From assembly GCF_905212195.1 (NCBI RefSeq), contig NZ_CAJMDQ010000030.1:1-26258 (forward strand): a DNA stretch of 26,258 nucleotides, written 5' to 3'. The position numbers were made by a program, and so were the translations under genes. The notes under the pieces are model-generated. The model searched no databases. It was not told the DNA's origin and saw nothing but the letters and a program-made list of their open reading frames with translations. This DNA is from an uncultured Anaerotignum sp. (lineage in GTDB: Bacteria > Bacillota > Clostridia > Lachnospirales > Anaerotignaceae). Positions 7,357 through 15,050 of this stretch are shown in pieces. The stretch's first letter is position 1. Each line of letters starts with the position of its first letter.

Positions 7357-8715
7357 TCAATACTGTTTTCTGCCTGATGCACCGGGGATGCCCATGGCTT
7401 CCCGATACTTGGCTACGGTTCTGCGGGAAATCTGCACACCCTGTGCCACCAGTTTTTCCGTCAGTTCCCGGTCGCTGAGAGGATGGGTCTTATCCTCGCC
7501 GTCAATGATGTCAGCCAGCTGTTTCTGCACACTATTGGCAGATACGCTTTGAGCACCATCGGTGACAACGGCTTTGGAAAAGAAATCACCCAAGGCAAAT
7601 ACCCCTTTGTCGCATTGGAGATATTTATCCTTTACGGCACGGCTGATGGTGGACTCATGCACCTGCATTTTTTCCGCCACATCCACCATACGCAAAGGCT
7701 TCAGGGCTCCATTGGGAGAGAGGAAAAATTCCCGCTGCACTGCCACAATCTGTTTTGCCGTTTCCAGCAAAGTGGATTCCCTTCTGCCTACACACTGCAC
7801 TGCCCATTCTGCCTGCCGCAGTTTCTGGGCCACATATTCCTTGGTATCTTTGGAAGTATCTTCTTTCAAAATCTGCCGATAAGAAGGACTGATAAACAGT
7901 CTGGGCACCAGTGAGCTGTTGACGCTCACCAGCAGTTCTCCCCCTCTGCGTTCCACAAACACATCAGGCACCACGTATTCTACAGGCCGGTCATTGGCAA
8001 AACCGCTGCCGGGCTTGGGGGCACAGCTGCGAACCTCCGCCAAGGCTTCTGCCATTTCTTCCATAGATATATGCAGCTTCTTGGCGATATAGGAGATGCG
8101 GTTTTTGGCAATATCCGCCAAATAATTTTCTACAATATTCTGGGCTGCCACAGAAGCGCCTTTCTGCATGAGCTGTATCTTCAGGCATTCCTTCAAATCT
8201 CTGGCGCCTACGCCGGGCGGGTCAAGCTTCTGCAAATGTCCCAGAATCTCCTCTGCCCGCTGTTCATCCAGATGATACCGTTCCATAGCCGCTTCCAAGG
8301 CGTCTGTTTCCAGATAGCCGCTTTCTTCCGTACTTTCCGCCAGAAATGTCAGCACCTTTTTTTCTTTCTCGCATACAGGCAGCAAGTGAATCTGAAACAG
8401 CAGATATTCCCGCAGGCTCTGGGCTTCCTTCTTGCCATAACGCAGGTCTTCCCGTTCCTTTTCGTTATCCATTTCCGTCTGGTAAAAGCCCCGGTTCTGC
8501 TCATCGCTTTCCTGGAGCCACTCCAATTTTTGCAGCAGTTTTTCATCCTCCGGCAAAAGAGGACGTTCTTCTGACCAGTCCAGCAGAGGATTTTCTTCCG
8601 CCACTTCCCGTATGTATTCCGATAACGCCAATGTGTTCATCTGCAGGATCTCAACGGACTGCTGCATCCGCTGGGAAAGTATCTGCTTTTGCTGTATTTG
8701 CAGCGAAAGATCCAT
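7357..8715 (-). CDS. rpoN: RNA polymerase sigma-54 factor RpoN
   Basis: Alternative sigma factor that directs RNA polymerase to -24/-12 promoters and needs an ATP-driven enhancer-binding protein to start transcription. It has 452 residues, normal for the family. Region I is the Gln/Leu-rich N-terminus (MDLSLQIQQKQILSQRMQQS and on to about residue 50). The core-binding domain follows (about 90-270). The helix-turn-helix includes HESTISRAVKDKYLQC, and the RpoN box near the C-terminus reads SRRTVAKYRE; the canonical box is ARRTVAKYRE. The ATG at 8715 follows AAGGAGG. No enhancer-binding protein is encoded in the window, and I found no convincing -24/-12 site near the genes here, so its targets lie elsewhere. 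It has its own sigma-A promoter and terminator. Confidence 0.97.
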   Translation of the reverse strand: MDLSLQIQQKQILSQRMQQSVEILQMNTLALSEYIREVAEENPLLDWSEERPLLPEDEKLLQKLEWLQESDEQNRGFYQTEMDNEKEREDLRYGKKEAQSLREYLLFQIHLLPVCEKEKKVLTFLAESTEESGYLETDALEAAMERYHLDEQRAEEILGHLQKLDPPGVGARDLKECLKIQLMQKGASVAAQNIVENYLADIAKNRISYIAKKLHISMEEMAEALAEVRSCAPKPGSGFANDRPVEYVVPDVFVERRGGELLVSVNSSLVPRLFISPSYRQILKEDTSKDTKEYVAQKLRQAEWAVQCVGRRESTLLETAKQIVAVQREFFLSPNGALKPLRMVDVAEKMQVHESTISRAVKDKYLQCDKGVFALGDFFSKAVVTDGAQSVSANSVQKQLADIIDGEDKTHPLSDRELTEKLVAQGVQISRRTVAKYREAMGIPGASGRKQY

Positions 8716-8748
8716 ATCCTCCGCCTCCTTCCCGCCTATTTTGTTTTT

Positions 8749-8777
8749 ATTGTAACACAGTGAAATGGGTGTAGCAA
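8749..8777 (-). promoter_or_regulatory. Sigma-A promoter of rpoN
   Basis: Minus-strand TTGCTA (8772-8777), a 17-base spacer and TACAAT (8749-8754), about 30 bases before the rpoN start region. It is divergent from the rnf operon. Confidence 0.75.
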
Positions 8778-9072
8778 GTTTTATGCCATTATTTTACATA
8801 TTTATGAAATATTGGGCTTATTTTTTGTAAAAGATACCAGTTTTCCGAATGAAATGTTGGTAATAAATTATCATTTACATTTATAGATAATAATAGTACA
8901 CTTTAGGGGAAGAAAATATTTTGGATACAAACTAACTGGGAATTGATTTCATAAAATGCGATTCTTACCTAATTAAATACATCTTAAAATTTGATGTAAC
9001 GAAACACATATTTTGCTTAAAAAAGCATTTTTCCCGTTTTTTTGGCAAAAAAATGTTGTGAATTTCTTATTT
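8778..9072. other. AT-rich divergent intergenic region between rpoN and rnfC
   Basis: No coding sequence is supported in these roughly 300 bases. They hold many A/T runs, including a TTTTTTTGGCAAAAAAA palindrome near 9036-9052 that could curve DNA upstream of the rnf promoter. A weak plus-strand promoter-like pair, TTTACA-N17-TACACT, lies at 8874-8902. A small hairpin, TGCTT-AAAA-AAGCA plus five T, lies at 9014-9032. Together these last two could bracket a small RNA of about 125 bases, but each is weak. Confidence 0.4.
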
Positions 9073-9100
9073 TTGTATTAAAATATTGCTGTTATATATA
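9073..9100 (+). promoter_or_regulatory. Candidate promoter of the rnf operon
   Basis: TTGTAT (9073-9078), a 16-base spacer and TATATA (9095-9100). Several TATA-like hexamers follow (TATAAA at 9111, TATAAC at 9118), so the exact start is uncertain. A-tracts upstream could act as an UP element. Confidence 0.5.
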
Positions 9101-9131
9101 GCTATATTTTTATAAAGTATAACCAAACCAA

Positions 9132-9171
9132 GCGTTTCCAGCCAAATGCTTGTCTTTTGTGCTGTAAACGC
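9132..9171 (+). promoter_or_regulatory. Leader hairpin ahead of rnfC
   Basis: A long imperfect stem. GCGTTT (9132-9137) pairs with AAACGC (9166-9171), CAGC (9139-9142) with GCTG (9161-9164), and CAAA (9143-9146) with TTTG (9156-9159). There is one mismatch, one bulge and a nine-base loop. No T-run follows, so it is not a terminator. It ends 27 bases before the rnfC ATG and could affect mRNA stability or translation. Confidence 0.55.
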
Positions 9172-9198
9172 AAAAATCACTTGACAGAGGGGGATAAT

Positions 9199-10593
9199 AT
9201 GCAAGCTTTAACGTTCAAACGTGGAGTTCACCCGCCCGATGGAAAAGCTCTGTCTGCAGAGCAGCCCATTCAGGTGATACTCCCCAAAGAAAACTCTGAG
9301 TTGTTCTACCCTATGTCCCAGCATATCGGGGCTCCTTGTGAACCTCTGGTAGCAGTTGGCGACCATGTAAAAGTAGGACAGAAAATCGCTGAATCACCTG
9401 CATTCATGTCTTCTCCCATCTTTGCCAGCGTATCTGGTGAAGTTGTGGACATTAGACCCATGCTGGTACCCGGCGGCGCAACTGTAAAATCCATCGTTGT
9501 CAAAAACGACGGCAAGATGGAAGAAATCGAAGGTCTGAACCAGGGCAGAGATTACACAACCATGTCCAACGAAGAAATTCTGGCAGCAATCAAAGATGCC
9601 GGCGTTGTTGGTCTGGGTGGTGCGGGCTTCCCCACACATGTAAAACTGAACCCTCCCAAAGACACACCTATCGATCACATCCTCATCAACGCAGCTGAAT
9701 GTGAACCTTACCTCACATGCGACTACCGTCTGATGCTGGAAGAACCCGAAAGAATCGTAAAAGGTCTGCAGATCATGCTGAAACTGCACCCCGGTGCAAA
9801 AGGCGTTATCGGTATCGAAATGAACAAGCCCAAAGCCATCGAATCCATGACAAAGGCTTGTGAAGGCATCGACAACATCACTGTTCAGCCTCTGGTGACC
9901 AAATTCCCTCAGGGTTCTGAAAAACACCTGATTTACGCTATCACAAAGAGAGAAGTAAAATCTGGTGCACTGCCTGCAAGCGCTGGCTGTATCGTAGACA
10001 ACGTTGATACTGTTGTTGCAATCGAAAGAGCTATCTGCAAAGGCAGACCTCTGATGAGAAGAATCGTAACTGTTTCCGGTAAAGGTATCAAAAACCCCGG
10101 TAACTACAAGATCAGAATCGGTATGACACTGAGAGATCTGGTAGATGCTATCGGCGGTTTCAACGAAGGCGCAAACGCTCCTGTAAAACTGATTGCCGGC
10201 GGTCCTATGATGGGTCCTACCCTGTATACTCTGGATGTTGCTTCCGTTAAGACCACTTCTGGTCTGCTGTGCTTCACACAGGAAGAAGCTTTCATTCCTG
10301 AAGAAAGAAACTGTATCCGTTGCGGTAAATGCGTAGAACATTGCCCTATGGGCCTGCAGCCTTTCCTGCTGAATGCATGCGCACTGAAAGGCGACGGCGA
10401 AGGTTTCGTAAAACATCACGGTCTGGATTGTATCGAATGTGGTTCTTGTTCTTACGAATGTCCCGCAAAACGCCAGCTGGCACAGTCCATCCGCGCAACT
10501 AAGAAAATCGAAGCAGGCAAAAAAGCTGCCGCAGCCGCTGCTGCAAGAGCAAAAGCGGAAGCTGAAGCAAAAGCCAAAGCTGAAAAGAACTGA
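9199..10593 (+). CDS. rnfC: Rnf complex subunit C (ferredoxin:NAD+ oxidoreductase)
   Basis: Peripheral iron-sulfur subunit of the membrane Rnf complex, which passes electrons from reduced ferredoxin to NAD+ and pumps Na+ or H+. RnfC is held to carry the NADH/FMN site and faces the cytoplasm. The 464-residue protein shows the glycine-rich VVGLGGAGFPTHVKL near residues 140-155, typical of the NuoF-like nucleotide/FMN fold. Two [4Fe-4S] motifs follow, at C372/C375/C378/C382 (CIRCGKCVEHCP) and C411/C414/C417/C421 (CIECGSCSYECP). The tail is a Lys/Ala-rich, probably disordered stretch. The ATG at 9199 was chosen over earlier in-frame starts because AGAGGGGG stands at 9186-9193. It is first in the order C-D-G-E-A-B, 18 bases before rnfD. 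Confidence 0.97.
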   Translation: MQALTFKRGVHPPDGKALSAEQPIQVILPKENSELFYPMSQHIGAPCEPLVAVGDHVKVGQKIAESPAFMSSPIFASVSGEVVDIRPMLVPGGATVKSIVVKNDGKMEEIEGLNQGRDYTTMSNEEILAAIKDAGVVGLGGAGFPTHVKLNPPKDTPIDHILINAAECEPYLTCDYRLMLEEPERIVKGLQIMLKLHPGAKGVIGIEMNKPKAIESMTKACEGIDNITVQPLVTKFPQGSEKHLIYAITKREVKSGALPASAGCIVDNVDTVVAIERAICKGRPLMRRIVTVSGKGIKNPGNYKIRIGMTLRDLVDAIGGFNEGANAPVKLIAGGPMMGPTLYTLDVASVKTTSGLLCFTQEEAFIPEERNCIRCGKCVEHCPMGLQPFLLNACALKGDGEGFVKHHGLDCIECGSCSYECPAKRQLAQSIRATKKIEAGKKAAAAAAARAKAEAEAKAKAEKN

Positions 10594-10611
10594 GAAGGGG
10601 GAGAGTAAAGA

Positions 10612-11580
10612 ATGGCTAATTTTGTAGTATCCGGTACCCCTCATGTGCGTTCTAAAGAATCCATTCAGAGCATCATGCGTGACGTTATCATCGCGCTGGT
10701 TCCTGCAACAGCAGCGGGTATCTATTTCTTCGGTCTTCAGGCATTGATCCTGATTGCAGTTTCCATCATCGCCAGCGTATTCTTCGAATGGCTGTATCAG
10801 AAACTGCTGAAAAAACCTGTAACTATCAGTGACCTGTCTGCAGTTGTAACAGGTCTGCTGCTGGCAATGAACCTGCCTGCAAGCGCTCCTATCTGGGTGC
10901 CTATCGTAGGTTCTGCATTCGCAATTATTTTTGCAAAACAGCTCTTCGGTGGTCTGGGTCAGAACTTCATCAACCCTGCACTGGCTGGTAGAGCATTCCT
11001 GTTGGCTTCCTATCCTACAGCGATGACAACATGGACAGCTCCTGTTGGTTTCAGCGGCGCTGACGCTGTTGCTGTTGCAACACCTCTGGCTACACTGAAA
11101 ACAGGCGCTATGCCCGACGCTAGTCTGGCAGACGTAATCCTGGGTACAAACATCGGCGGTTGTATCGGTGAAACATGCGCTGTTGCACTGATCATCGGCG
11201 GTATCTACCTGCTGGTAAAACACGTTATCAGCTGGAGAATCCCTGTACTGTACATCCTGACAGTATTCGTACTGACCGCTGCTATCGGCAGAAAAGGTCT
11301 GCGCGTACCTGTTTATGAAATCTTCACCGGCGGTCTGATGCTGGGTGCTTTCTTCATGGCAACTGACTATGCATCTTCCCCCGTTACACCGAAAGGTCAA
11401 ATCATCTTTGCCATCGGTTGTGGTATCATCACCACTCTTATCAGAATCTTCGGTGGTTACCCTGAAGGCGTATCCTACTCTATTCTGATCATGAACCTGG
11501 CTGTACCTCTGATCGAAAGATTCACAGAACCTAAGATCTTCGGTGCACTGCCTAAAGTGAAGGAGGCGAAAAAAGCATGA
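10612..11580 (+). CDS. rnfD: Rnf complex subunit D
   Basis: Integral membrane subunit that carries covalent FMN and is thought to take part in ion translocation. It has 322 residues with about 9-10 hydrophobic helices. The family motif for phosphoester-linked FMN (a Thr in SxAT-type sequence) appears as VAVATPLATLK, making T157 the likely attachment residue. LGQNFINPALAGRAFL near 115-130 and FFMATDYASSPVTPKG near 247-262 are strongly typical of RnfD/NqrB. The start follows GAAGGGGGAGAG. The stop overlaps the rnfG start as ATGA, so the two are translationally coupled. Confidence 0.96.
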   Translation: MANFVVSGTPHVRSKESIQSIMRDVIIALVPATAAGIYFFGLQALILIAVSIIASVFFEWLYQKLLKKPVTISDLSAVVTGLLLAMNLPASAPIWVPIVGSAFAIIFAKQLFGGLGQNFINPALAGRAFLLASYPTAMTTWTAPVGFSGADAVAVATPLATLKTGAMPDASLADVILGTNIGGCIGETCAVALIIGGIYLLVKHVISWRIPVLYILTVFVLTAAIGRKGLRVPVYEIFTGGLMLGAFFMATDYASSPVTPKGQIIFAIGCGIITTLIRIFGGYPEGVSYSILIMNLAVPLIERFTEPKIFGALPKVKEAKKA

Positions 11581-12116
11581 ACACAAAAGAAGTAGTAAAA
11601 CCTGCAGTTGTGCTTCTGCTTATTTCCGCAGTAGCTGCGGCTTGCCTGGGTGCGGTTTCTGAAATCACAAAAGAACCCATCGCACTGCAGAACGAAAAAA
11701 CACTGAACGAATCCATGCAGGCAGTTATGCCCGAAGCAGGCAGCTTTGAACAGCTGACTGACGCAGAACTGACTGGTACAATCACCGCAGTATATCAGGC
11801 TGATAACGGCGGCTATGTTATCACAACAGAACCCAGCGGCTTCGGCGGCGTAGTAAACACTATGGTTGGTATCGACGCGGACGGCGTTATCACTGGTCTG
11901 CGTGTAACTGGTCACTCCGAAACACCTGGTCTGGGCGCAAAATCCACAGAACCCGATTTCTATGAACAGTTCACAGGCAAATCCGGCACTGTAGCTGTTA
12001 CAAAAGACGGCGGCGAAATCGTGCCCATCACAAGTTCCACCATTACTTCCAGAGCCGTATGTTCCGGCGCACAGGAAGCTTTGGATTGGGTCGCAGCGAA
12101 CGGAGGTGCTAACTAA
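11577..12116 (+). CDS. rnfG: Rnf complex subunit G (FMN-binding)
   Basis: Membrane-anchored flavoprotein subunit of 179 residues. One N-terminal helix (about residues 8-28) anchors an FMN-binding domain on the outer face. HSETPGLGAK (about 113-122) is the conserved family motif. ITSSTITSRAV near 151-161 matches the covalent FMN site, with T155 the likely attachment residue. The more common form of this motif has Gly-Ala before that Thr, whereas here it is Ser-Ser. A ribosome site, AAGGAGGCG, lies inside the end of rnfD, and the ATG overlaps the rnfD stop. Its own stop overlaps the rnfE start by one base (TAATG). Confidence 0.95.
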   Translation: MNTKEVVKPAVVLLLISAVAAACLGAVSEITKEPIALQNEKTLNESMQAVMPEAGSFEQLTDAELTGTITAVYQADNGGYVITTEPSGFGGVVNTMVGIDADGVITGLRVTGHSETPGLGAKSTEPDFYEQFTGKSGTVAVTKDGGEIVPITSSTITSRAVCSGAQEALDWVAANGGAN

Positions 12117-12715
12117 TGGCTAACCCGATTAAAATCATCAAAAATGGTATTATCGACGAAAACCCTACCTTTATCCAGGTAATCGGTATGTGTCCTACAC
12201 TGGCTGTTACAAGCTCCGCTATCAACGGTATCGGTATGGGTCTGTCCACAGCAGCGGTTTTGATTTTCGCGAACCTTTTCATCTCCCTGCTGAGAAAAGT
12301 TATTCCCGATAAAGTAAGAATCCCTTGCTTCATCGTTGTAATCGCTACATTCGTTACAATCGTTCAGCTGCTGCTGCAGGCTTACCTGCCCAGTCTGAAC
12401 GCATCCCTGGGGCTGTACATCCCCCTGATCGTAGTTAACTGTATCATTCTGGCAAGAGCAGAAGCTTTTGCTTCCAAGAATGGTCCCTTTGCTTCCATCT
12501 GTGATGGTATTGGTATGGGTCTGGGCTTCACCGTTGCTCTGGCAATCATCGGTCTGGTTCGTGAATTCATCGGTTCCGGTACTCTGTTCGATGTAACAGT
12601 ACTGCCCGAAGCATTCCCCAGAACACTGCTGTTCGTAATGGCTCCCGGCGCATTCTTCACACTGGGCTGCCTGATGGCTGCGCTGAACCATTTCAGAAAC
12701 AAGAAAAAAGCATAA
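12116..12715 (+). CDS. rnfE: Rnf complex subunit E
   Basis: Integral membrane subunit with about six helices, 199 residues. It is paralogous to RnfA, and the pair form an inverted-topology core that holds a [2Fe-2S] centre between conserved cysteines in known Rnf/NQR structures. Signature segments are NPTFIQVIGMCPTLAVTSSA near residues 15-34, with the conserved Cys, and VNCIILARAEAFASKNG near 108-125. The ribosome site CGGAGG lies inside rnfG, and the start overlaps the rnfG stop, giving tight coupling. A 13-base gap with AAGGAGGGG leads to rnfA. Confidence 0.96.
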   Translation: MANPIKIIKNGIIDENPTFIQVIGMCPTLAVTSSAINGIGMGLSTAAVLIFANLFISLLRKVIPDKVRIPCFIVVIATFVTIVQLLLQAYLPSLNASLGLYIPLIVVNCIILARAEAFASKNGPFASICDGIGMGLGFTVALAIIGLVREFIGSGTLFDVTVLPEAFPRTLLFVMAPGAFFTLGCLMAALNHFRNKKKA

Positions 12716-12728
12716 GGAGGGGTAGAGA

Positions 12729-13307
12729 ATGTATCTGATTTTGTTATTATTGGCCGGGATTTTCGTAAACAACTACGTATTGTCCCAGTTCTTAGGCATC
12801 TGCCCGTTCCTCGGCGTTTCCAAGAAAGTGGATACCGCAGCAGGTATGGGTGTTGCCGTAATCTTCGTTATCGTATTGGCCTGTGCAGCTTCCTGGCTGG
12901 TTTACAACCTGATCCTGGTTCCCCTGCACATCGAATACCTGTATAACATCGCGTTCATTCTGGTTATCGCATCCCTGGTACAGTTTGTAGAAATGTTCCT
13001 GAAAAAAGCAGCTCCTGCGCTGTATCAGGCACTGGGCGTATTCCTGCCCCTGATCACAACAAACTGTGCAGTTCTGGGTGTTGCCGTAACCAACATGCAG
13101 AAAGAATATTCTTTCATCGAATCCATCTTCAACGGTATCGGCGGCGCTGCTGGTTTCGCACTGGCAATCGTACTGTTCGCTGGTATCCGTGAAAGAATCG
13201 CAGACAACGATACACCTAAGGCATTCGACGGTTTCCCTATGGCTCTGGTAACCGCTGGTTTGATGTCTATCGCTTTCCTGGGATTCTCCGGTCTGATCAA
13301 ACTGTAA
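12729..13307 (+). CDS. rnfA: Rnf complex subunit A
   Basis: Integral membrane subunit with six helices, 192 residues. It shares the fold of RnfE and contributes conserved cysteines to the intramembrane iron-sulfur centre. NNYVLSQFLGICPFLGVSKK near residues 14-33 is the typical N-terminal motif. ITTNCAVLGVAVTNMQKE near 98-115 is the second half-repeat motif. The start at 12729 follows AAGGAGGGG. rnfB follows after a short gap. Confidence 0.96.
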   Translation: MYLILLLLAGIFVNNYVLSQFLGICPFLGVSKKVDTAAGMGVAVIFVIVLACAASWLVYNLILVPLHIEYLYNIAFILVIASLVQFVEMFLKKAAPALYQALGVFLPLITTNCAVLGVAVTNMQKEYSFIESIFNGIGGAAGFALAIVLFAGIRERIADNDTPKAFDGFPMALVTAGLMSIAFLGFSGLIKL

Positions 13308-13326
13308 TGCAAGGAGTGTGACAAAA

Positions 13327-14238
13327 ATGGACATTATGAATATTGTATACCCGATCCTGAGTATCGGTGGCCTTGGTGTTGTTTTTGGTGCAGGCCTTGG
13401 CATTGCCGGCGAGGTCTTCAAAGTAGATGAAGATCCCAAGATCGGCCAGATTTTGGAAGTACTGCCCGGCGCTAACTGCGGTGGCTGTGGCTTCCCCGGT
13501 TGTGGTGGTTGTGCTGCTGCAATCGCTGCTGGTTCTGCTCCCGTTAACGCTTGCCCTGTTGGCGGCGCTGCTGTAGCAGAAAAAGTAGGTGCAATCATGG
13601 GTATCGAAGCATCCGCTTCCGAACCTGTAGCTGCATTCGTAAAATGCGGCGGCACTTGCGAAACAGCAAAAATGAAATACGACTACTTTGGTATTGACGA
13701 CTGTAACATGGCTGTACAGCTGGCTGGCGGCGGCGCTAAGAGCTGCACATACGGCTGTCTGGGTCTGGGCAGCTGTAAAAAAGCTTGTGCTTTCGGCGCA
13801 ATCGAAATCATCGACGGCGTTGCAGTAGTAGATAAAGATAAATGTGTAGCTTGTGGTAAATGCGTATCTGCTTGCCCGAAACACATCATCGAACTGCTGC
13901 CTGCTAAGAAGAAAGTAAAAGTACAGTGCTCTTCCAAAGATGTTGGTAAGAATGTAATGCAGGTTTGCTCCACAGGTTGTATCGCATGTAAGATCTGTGA
14001 AAAGAACTGTCCTTTCGATGCAATCCATGTTATTGACAACGTGGCAGTTATCGATTACAGCAAATGTAAATCCTGCGGCATCTGTGCAAACAAATGCCCT
14101 AAAGGCGTTATCACAGGTAAGAGACCTGCTGCTCCCGCTGCTGAAGCAAAACCCGCAGCACCCGCTGCAGCTGCTGCTCCCAAAGCAGAAGCTCCTGCTG
14201 CTGAAGCACCTAAAGCAGAAGAAAAACCTGCTGAATAA
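13327..14238 (+). CDS. rnfB: Rnf complex subunit B (polyferredoxin)
   Basis: Electron-entry subunit that accepts electrons from reduced ferredoxin. It has 303 residues. An N-terminal membrane helix lies near residues 5-28. Next is a CxxCxxxxCx16C cluster motif at C51, C54, C59 and C76. After that come several ferredoxin-type motifs, including CVACGKCVSACP, CIACKICEKNCP and CKSCGICANKCP. Cysteine content is enough for about six clusters, more than the proteobacterial form and usual for clostridial RnfB. The C-terminus is a low-complexity Ala/Pro/Lys/Glu tail of about 40 residues. The ATG at 13327 sits 10 bases after AGGAG. A GTG three codons earlier overlaps the ribosome site and was not chosen. 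Last gene of the operon, followed directly by a terminator. Confidence 0.96.
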   Translation: MDIMNIVYPILSIGGLGVVFGAGLGIAGEVFKVDEDPKIGQILEVLPGANCGGCGFPGCGGCAAAIAAGSAPVNACPVGGAAVAEKVGAIMGIEASASEPVAAFVKCGGTCETAKMKYDYFGIDDCNMAVQLAGGGAKSCTYGCLGLGSCKKACAFGAIEIIDGVAVVDKDKCVACGKCVSACPKHIIELLPAKKKVKVQCSSKDVGKNVMQVCSTGCIACKICEKNCPFDAIHVIDNVAVIDYSKCKSCGICANKCPKGVITGKRPAAPAAEAKPAAPAAAAAPKAEAPAAEAPKAEEKPAE

Positions 14239-14250
14239 TCCAAAACAGCA

Positions 14251-14286
14251 AAACGGTGAAGTCTTTGACTTCACCGTTTTTTTTTA
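14251..14286 (+). terminator. Intrinsic terminator of the rnf operon
   Basis: AAACGGTGAAGTC, a TTT-centred loop and GACTTCACCGTTT form a perfect 13-bp stem followed by nine T. A-runs on the other side may let it also work in the opposite direction. Confidence 0.95.
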
Positions 14287-14354
14287 TTCCCTTATACCCC
14301 TTCCAAACCAAAAGCTGGAACCCTAAAGATACATAGGTTCCGACTATTTCATTT

Positions 14355-14423
14355 TTAAGAATTGTTATCTTCCCATACATCTGCTTTGCTTTTTTCTGCT
14401 GCCACTGGCCCCGCCTTTTCCAT
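14355..14423 (-). CDS. Possible 22-residue peptide with a strong ribosome site
   Basis: A short minus-strand frame encodes MEKAGPVAAEKSKADVWEDN followed by two more residues. It is very hydrophilic with no membrane segment. The case for translation is the ribosome site, AGAGGAGGAGG, nine bases before the ATG, which is stronger than many in the window and in otherwise non-coding DNA between the rnf terminator and DUF4321. No good promoter was found, and so short a frame can occur by chance. Confidence 0.3.
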   Translation of the reverse strand: MEKAGPVAAEKSKADVWEDNNS

Positions 14424-14526
14424 AGGGTTCTGCCTCCTCCTCTTTCCTTTGTCAAAAAGCGCCGCCTTTCGTCATTTTCTCAAGGAAATCAACGGTTTTC
14501 ACCCTGTTTTTTTATGTTTTGTTCCC

Positions 14527-14555
14527 TTTACCCCCTTGTCAAAATATGATATACT
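14527..14555 (+). promoter_or_regulatory. Promoter of the DUF4321 gene
   Basis: An extended -10, TGATATACT (TATACT at 14550-14555), lies 17 bases after a weak -35, TTTACC (14527-14532). The start would fall about 20 bases before the ATG at 14584. Confidence 0.6.
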
Positions 14556-14583
14556 TTTGGAAATAACACAGGAGGACAATCAC

Positions 14584-14841
14584 ATGAAAGGACGTTCACA
14601 AAACATTTGGGTTTTGATACTGCTGCTGCTGGCTGGCGTTGTGCTGGGCGGATTTTTGGCACAGCTTCTGAGCGGTTACCCTGCCTTGAGTTGGCTCGGT
14701 TATGGCAAAAGCTTCGGGCTTACCTCTCCTTTGGTGTTGGATTTGGGCGTGCTGACACTGCAATTTGCTTTTACGGTACGTTTTACCATCGCCGGTATTC
14801 TGGGTATCGTCCTTGCTTTTTTTATTTATCGCAAAATTTAA
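14584..14841 (+). CDS. DUF4321 small membrane protein
   Basis: An 85-residue membrane protein of unknown function. The N-terminal helix (about residues 8-28, VLILLLLAGVVLGGFLAQLL) and C-terminal helix (about 62-82) flank a conserved centre, LGYGKSFGLTSPLVLDLGVL, which I recognise as the DUF4321 pattern. In Clostridia this family commonly sits next to mreB, as here, which suggests an envelope role, but no function is established. The ATG at 14584 follows AGGAGG with good spacing. Longer in-frame extensions upstream have no start signal and are not believed. It has its own promoter and a hairpin terminator before the mreB promoter. Confidence 0.88.
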   Translation: MKGRSQNIWVLILLLLAGVVLGGFLAQLLSGYPALSWLGYGKSFGLTSPLVLDLGVLTLQFAFTVRFTIAGILGIVLAFFIYRKI

Positions 14842-14851
14842 ACAGATCCAG

Positions 14852-14893
14852 CCGTCTGTTTCGGGGAAATGCCACGGGAAGGACGGTTTTTTT
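14852..14893 (+). terminator. Intrinsic terminator after DUF4321
   Basis: CCGTCTGTTTC (14852-14862) pairs with GGGAAGGACGG (14876-14886) using one mismatch and a few G-T pairs. Seven T follow. It is weaker than the other terminators in the window, so partial read-through into mreB is possible. Confidence 0.7.
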
Positions 14894-14949
14894 CTGTCGT
14901 TTTTTGCGCGGAAATTTTCTGCTTTTTCCTAATTCCAATGGCTTTTTTA

Positions 14950-14978
14950 TTGAAAATTCCGCAAAAAAAAGGTATTAT
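14950..14978 (+). promoter_or_regulatory. Promoter of the mreB operon
   Basis: TTGAAA (14950-14955), a 17-base spacer and TATTAT (14973-14978). The transcript would start near 14985, leaving a leader of about 65 bases before mreB. Confidence 0.8.
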
Positions 14979-15050
14979 AAAATGTAAGGCTTTTTCAGGA
15001 AAGAAAAATCAATTCTGGTTTTTTATGATAGAAAGGGGTTAATTGAATTT

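Noticed and set aside
9034..9065. Possible sigma-54 (-24/-12) promoter TTGGCAAAAAAATGTTGT before rnfC, suggested by the neighbouring rpoN
   Set aside because: The GG element is present, but there is no GC at the required 11-base offset. The second half does not match TTGCA, and A/T runs make partial matches easy.
9053..9073. Rex (NADH-sensing repressor) operator before rnfC
   Set aside because: Only one half-site, TTGTGAA, is present. The inverted partner TTCACAA is missing at the correct spacing.
9394..11586. 730-codon open frame antisense to rnfC/rnfD
   Set aside because: A codon-bias shadow of two certain rnf genes, with Cys/Gln/Asp-rich low-quality composition. The same applies to the long frames antisense to brnQ (49-1098), rnfB (13297-14274), mreB (15039-16028), PBP2 (19165-20334) and minD (21298-22476).
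13318..13326. GTG start for rnfB three codons upstream of the chosen ATG
   Set aside because: GTG at 13318 begins only one base after the AAGGAG ribosome site, too close for initiation. ATG at 13327 has normal spacing.
14852..14893. Regarding the hairpin after DUF4321 as part of an mreB riboswitch
   Set aside because: It precedes the predicted mreB promoter (14950-14978) and has a T-run, so a terminator for DUF4321 explains it better.
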